Source of the DNA: Asaia bogorensis
GTDB taxonomy: Bacteria > Pseudomonadota > Alphaproteobacteria > Acetobacterales > Acetobacteraceae
Assembly (NCBI GenBank): GCA_945871455.1
Contig: CAMBXJ010000207.1
Location: forward strand, 1 to 7,572
Length of the DNA stretch: 7,572 bases
Direction: 5' to 3'
Shown here: in pieces, positions 5,692-7,572 of the stretch
Layout of the letters: the number at the start of each line of letters is the position of its first letter
Numbering within the stretch: the stretch's first letter is position 1
Position numbers and translations under genes: made by a program
Notes under the pieces: model-generated
Seen by the model: the letters and a program-made list of their open reading frames with translations, nothing else
The model's database searches: none
What the model was told of the DNA's origin: nothing

Positions 5692-6507
5692 ATGGGATTC
5701 CCTGCCTCGCTCGGTCTGTGCCGGTTGCTGCTGTGCGTATGCGTGGTCGTCGGTGCGACATCGGCGTTCGCCCAATCTGGCCCGCCCCAATCTGGCCCGC
5801 CCCAATCGGGACCATCTGCGACCGGCACATTGCAGCCGCCCGCCAAGCCGCGGGTCAACCAACCGGCGACTCCGCCGGTCGCCGCGCCCAGACAGCCGGT
5901 GGTTCGCCAGGTGGGGCCGGCCAACACGCCCGCCGCGCCGGCATCCCGACCCTCGACCGCCAGAGCCGCCGCCGAACCACTGCCATTGCCGCCGCCACCC
6001 CCACCGCCGCCCCCTGAATCCGGGACGGCATCGTCCACGGGGGACGGCGCCGCGCCGCTCGCCCCTGGCGACAAGAAGGAGCAATCGACCGGCAAGCTGC
6101 CCCGTTTCGCAGCCCTGCGGACCGATGAGGTCAATCTGCGGCGTGGTCCGGGGACACGCTATCCGATCGAGTGGGTCTATCGGCGGCGGGATCTGCCGAT
6201 GGAAGTCGAACGGGAATTCGAGGTGTGGCGTCTGGTCCGCGACCATGAAGGGACTCGCGGTTGGATCCACCAGGCCACGCTGACCGGACGGCGGACCTTC
6301 CTGATCAGCAGCGCCGAGGCGTCCGTCCGCAAGGACCCAAAGGACACGGCGCAGGCAGTGGTGATCCTGAAATCCGGCGTGATCGGCCGGGTCCGGTCCT
6401 GCGAGGCCGGTTCCGACTGGTGCCAGATCCAGGCGGGTTCGTATCGCGGGTATCTGCGACGCAACCAGATCTGGGGGGTGCTTCCGGGCGAGGTTGTGGC
6501 GCCCTGA
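5692..6507 (+). CDS. Exported protein with Pro-rich linker and two bacterial SH3 domains
   Basis: A 271-residue protein expected in the periplasm. Residues 1-27 form a signal peptide with a hydrophobic core (LLLCVCVVVGATSAFA) and a likely cleavage after Ala-Phe-Ala at 27. Residues 28 to about 130 are low complexity: three QSGPP-like repeats, many Pro and Ala, and nine consecutive Pro at 100-108. From about 136 to 204 lies an SH3-like domain (LPRFAALRTDEVNLRRGPG, then YPIEWVYRR, WRLVRDHEGTRGWIH), and a second more divergent one spans about 207-268. This matches the SH3_4/COG3807 type found in alphaproteobacterial cell-envelope proteins, thought to bind peptidoglycan or partner proteins; there is no catalytic domain. 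Ribosome-binding signals are weak. A TTG at 5677 in the same frame would add five residues, including a His and an Arg before the hydrophobic core. It follows dsrE by 68 bases and may be in the same operon, though no functional link is evident. Confidence 0.85.
   Translation: MGFPASLGLCRLLLCVCVVVGATSAFAQSGPPQSGPPQSGPSATGTLQPPAKPRVNQPATPPVAAPRQPVVRQVGPANTPAAPASRPSTARAAAEPLPLPPPPPPPPPESGTASSTGDGAAPLAPGDKKEQSTGKLPRFAALRTDEVNLRRGPGTRYPIEWVYRRRDLPMEVEREFEVWRLVRDHEGTRGWIHQATLTGRRTFLISSAEASVRKDPKDTAQAVVILKSGVIGRVRSCEAGSDWCQIQAGSYRGYLRRNQIWGVLPGEVVAP
5773..5817 (+). repeat. Three 15-base tandem units at the mature N terminus of the SH3 protein
   Basis: CAATCTGGCCCGCCC occurs twice in a row (5773-5787 and 5788-5802), followed by a diverged copy CAATCGGGACCATCT (5803-5817). 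They encode QSGPP, QSGPP and QSGPS, immediately after the predicted signal peptidase site. The unit is five codons, so gain or loss of copies keeps the frame and only changes linker length. Confidence 0.9.
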
Positions 6508-6623
6508 GGCGGGTTTGGTCCCGGACGGTCCGAGGATGCCATGACGATGCCTGGCCACGGCAGCGCGGCTTCGGGCGCGCTATACCAACCGACCGGACCA
6601 GTGACCGATGGCGACAACGGAAG

Positions 6624-6716
6624 CTGTCATTGCGAGCGCAGCGAAGCAATCCAGGGCAACCAACAGGATCGACAGCGCCAGGCCCCTGGATTGCGTCGCT
6701 GCGCTCGCAATGACAG
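6624..6716. repeat. Inverted pair of REP-like repeats (33-base arms)
   Basis: The arm at 6624-6656 begins CTGTCATTGCGAGCGCAGCG and ends AATCCAGGG. The arm at 6684-6716 is its reverse complement with one mismatch in 33 bases, separated by 27 bases. Each arm has its own small inverted end (ATTGC with GCAAT), so each copy is a REP-like palindrome and the pair forms a BIME-like unit. Sequences starting GTCATTGCGAGCGnAGCGAAGCAAT are widespread intergenic repeats in Proteobacteria. As RNA the pair would form a long hairpin that could protect or end the SH3 transcript. Confidence 0.9.
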
Positions 6717-6806
6717 ATTCCCCCCACAGGTCAGTGGTTGCGGCGGTTAGTATTGCATCGAATGTCCCAACGATCATCACCGCTCGTCGCCCCCCTCGGC
6801 CCCCCT

Positions 6807-6891
6807 CGTCATTGCCGAGCTTGACCCGCCAACCAGCGCTTCAGCGCCAAAAGCGGCCGGGCGGGTGGCCCGATCAGGTCCGGCAATGACG
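6807..6891. repeat. Second inverted pair of REP-like repeats, imperfect
   Basis: CGTCATTGCCG at 6807-6817 is mirrored perfectly by CGGCAATGACG at 6881-6891. Further in, GACCCGCC at 6823-6830 pairs with GGCGGGT at 6860-6866, and the bases between have diverged in sequence and length. Read from the outside, both halves follow the pattern CGTCATTGCCGxxCyTGAyC seen in another common alphaproteobacterial intergenic repeat family. This is a different family from the pair at 6624-6716, although both open with GTCATTGC. Confidence 0.75.
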
Positions 6892-6917
6892 GCGTGGCGA
6901 CGCCTATGGGTCAACGG

Positions 6918-6946
6918 TTCCGTCGAGCGGCGATTCCCCCTATACA
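6918..6946 (+). promoter_or_regulatory. Candidate sigma-70 promoter for the ArsR/methyltransferase gene
   Basis: TATACA at 6941-6946 resembles a -10 box. TTCCGT at 6918-6923, 17 bases upstream, is a weak -35 partner. Initiation would fall near 6953, giving a leader of about 24 bases. The -10 box overlaps the palindrome at 6944-6963, as expected for a repressor-controlled promoter. Confidence 0.4.
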
Positions 6947-6963
6947 TAAGTACATGTTTATGT
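6944..6963. promoter_or_regulatory. AT-rich palindrome, probable operator of the ArsR-type regulator
   Basis: ACATAA at 6944-6949 and TTATGT at 6958-6963 form an inverted repeat centred at 6953.5. Seven of ten positions per half-site are symmetric and the other three differ by transitions. It sits in an AT-rich island (about 6941-6969) that stands out from the GC-rich surroundings, between the likely -10 box and the regulator's start codon. ArsR-family dimers bind such imperfect 12-2-12-like palindromes and usually repress their own gene, so autoregulation is inferred. Confidence 0.5.
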
Positions 6964-6976
6964 CATTAACTGCCGG

Positions 6977-7572
6977 ATGCAGTCCCTGCTCAACAATCTG
7001 CGCGCCGCCGCCGAACCGACCCGCTTGCGTCTTCTGACGCTCGCCGCGCGCGGTGCGTTCTGCGTGATGGAATTCGGCGAAATCCTCGGCCAGTCGCAGC
7101 CTCGCCTGTCGCGCCATCTGAAACTGCTGTGTGAATGCGGCCTCCTGGCCCGGGATCGGGAAGGCGCCAATGTCTGGTTCACCCTCCCGGATGACGACAA
7201 CGGCGCCCTCGCCCGCGACCTGATCGCCCGCCTGCCGGTTGACGACCCGATTCTGGAGGCAGACCGCCGCCAGGCCGCCCGAGTGCTGGCGGAACGCGCC
7301 CGCATCGCGTCCGACAGTTTCCGCCGCCGCGGCGCCGACTGGGACGAAATGCGGGCCCTGGAACTGCCAGCCCAGGCGGTGGAAACCGCCCTGCTCGATC
7401 TGCTGTCCACCGTCGATACGGAGCGTTTGCTGGATATCGGCACAGGCACCGGCCGGGTCCTCGAACTTCTTGGCCCAAGCGTCAGGCGAGCAGTGGGGAT
7501 CGATGCCTCCAAGGCCATGCTCGCCTTGGCGCGCGCCCGCCTGTCCAGCGCCGCCTTCTCCCACTGCACCGT
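6977..7572 (+). CDS. ArsR-family regulator fused to a SAM-dependent methyltransferase, 5' part
   Basis: The first 198 codons of a gene that runs off the right edge. Residues 1 to about 75 are an ArsR-type winged helix: LRAAAEPTRLRLL, a helix pair at about 31-52 with recognition helix SQPRLSRHLKLL at 40-51, and a wing DREGANVWFTL at 60-70. The usual metal-binding ELCVCEL motif is replaced by AFCVMEFGEI, so metal sensing is unlikely. A charged helical linker (about 75-145) leads to a class I methyltransferase fold with motif I LLDIGTGTG at 151-159 and the acidic VGIDAS turn after it. Fusions like this are frequent in alphaproteobacteria, often beside metF and other methionine-cycle genes, where sensing of SAM or S-adenosylhomocysteine is suspected; no such neighbour is visible here. 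The ATG at 6977 is the first start after an in-frame stop at 6947-6949. No clear ribosome-binding site precedes it. Confidence 0.88.
   Translation, partial: MQSLLNNLRAAAEPTRLRLLTLAARGAFCVMEFGEILGQSQPRLSRHLKLLCECGLLARDREGANVWFTLPDDDNGALARDLIARLPVDDPILEADRRQAARVLAERARIASDSFRRRGADWDEMRALELPAQAVETALLDLLSTVDTERLLDIGTGTGRVLELLGPSVRRAVGIDASKAMLALARARLSSAAFSHCT

Larger units (their letters stand above)
6508..6976. other. 469-base gene-free region with repeats and a promoter
   Basis: No credible gene lies here. Positions 6508-6623 show nothing recognisable and no terminator with a T-run after the SH3 gene. Two inverted REP-like pairs follow at 6624-6716 and 6807-6891. Between them, 6717-6806 contains a C-rich stretch with a perfect 10-base tandem duplication, GCCCCCCTCG at 6789-6798 and 6799-6808. 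The last 60 bases hold an AT-rich palindrome and probable promoter for the regulator gene. Short open frames here are translations of the repeats. Confidence 0.7.

Noticed and set aside
6541..6889. Several small open frames in the intergenic region on both strands
   Set aside because: They translate the REP-like repeats, giving peptides such as VIASAAKQSR, CHCERSEAIQ and FAALAMT that are well-known spurious translations of this repeat family.
6624..6891. Repeat cluster as a CRISPR array
   Set aside because: The repeats are inverted pairs of two different families, not regularly spaced direct repeats, and no cas gene is nearby.
6716..6940. Direct repeat GATTCCCCC at 6716-6724 and 6932-6940, as a possible target-site duplication around a 207-base element
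   Set aside because: The enclosed segment has no matching terminal inverted repeats and the repeat is C-rich, so chance is likely.
6911..7564. 217-codon minus-strand frame opposite the ArsR/methyltransferase gene
   Set aside because: It is an antisense shadow with no domain; the plus-strand frame shows a clear winged helix and a SAM-binding motif.

Overview
High-GC chromosomal DNA from an alphaproteobacterium, probably a Rhodospirillales-like lineage. The evidence is the uniformly GC-rich codon use, the pepA-holC gene pair joined by a TGATG overlap, a two-domain ArsR/methyltransferase regulator of the type common in this class, and intergenic palindromic repeats beginning GTCATTGC. No species can be named from the sequence alone. 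Most of the window is ordinary core-genome housekeeping. There is no sign of a phage, IS element, CRISPR array or RNA gene.

Layout: the left edge holds the first 34 codons of a tsaC/sua5-type tRNA threonylcarbamoyladenosine synthesis gene on the minus strand. It is divergent from pepA (leucyl aminopeptidase, plus strand), which is followed by holC (DNA polymerase III chi subunit). After a 204-base gap comes a three-helix membrane diguanylate cyclase with an intact GGEEF motif and I-site. It converges on a minus-strand amidohydrolase of the COG3618 type. Divergent from that is a plus-strand cluster of three: a MoeB/HesA/ThiF-type adenylyltransferase, a DsrE-family protein overlapping it by 35 bases, and an exported protein with a Pro-rich linker and two bacterial SH3 domains. 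A gene-free 469-base stretch (6508-6976) carries two pairs of inverted REP-like repeats. It ends in an AT-rich palindrome directly before the 5' part of an ArsR-type regulator fused to a SAM-dependent methyltransferase, which runs off the right edge.

How the genes work together: pepA and holC are a conserved, translationally linked pair without an obvious shared pathway. The adenylyltransferase/DsrE pair is the most suggestive functional unit, because a sulfur-carrier-activating enzyme is translationally overlapped with a DsrE-fold protein that keeps Cys residues. That would fit a small sulfur-relay module, but this is inference. The ArsR/methyltransferase protein is likely autoregulated through the palindrome in front of it; in alphaproteobacteria such proteins often sit beside methionine-cycle genes, which would lie outside the window.

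The most unusual structural signal is a recurrence of short (12-15 base) tandem arrays of three or four units at gene starts: 136-191, 4186-4244, 5204-5251 and 5773-5817. The array at 4186-4244 repeats the ribosome-binding-site plus ATG module itself. I see no convincing evidence of a wholly new multi-gene system.
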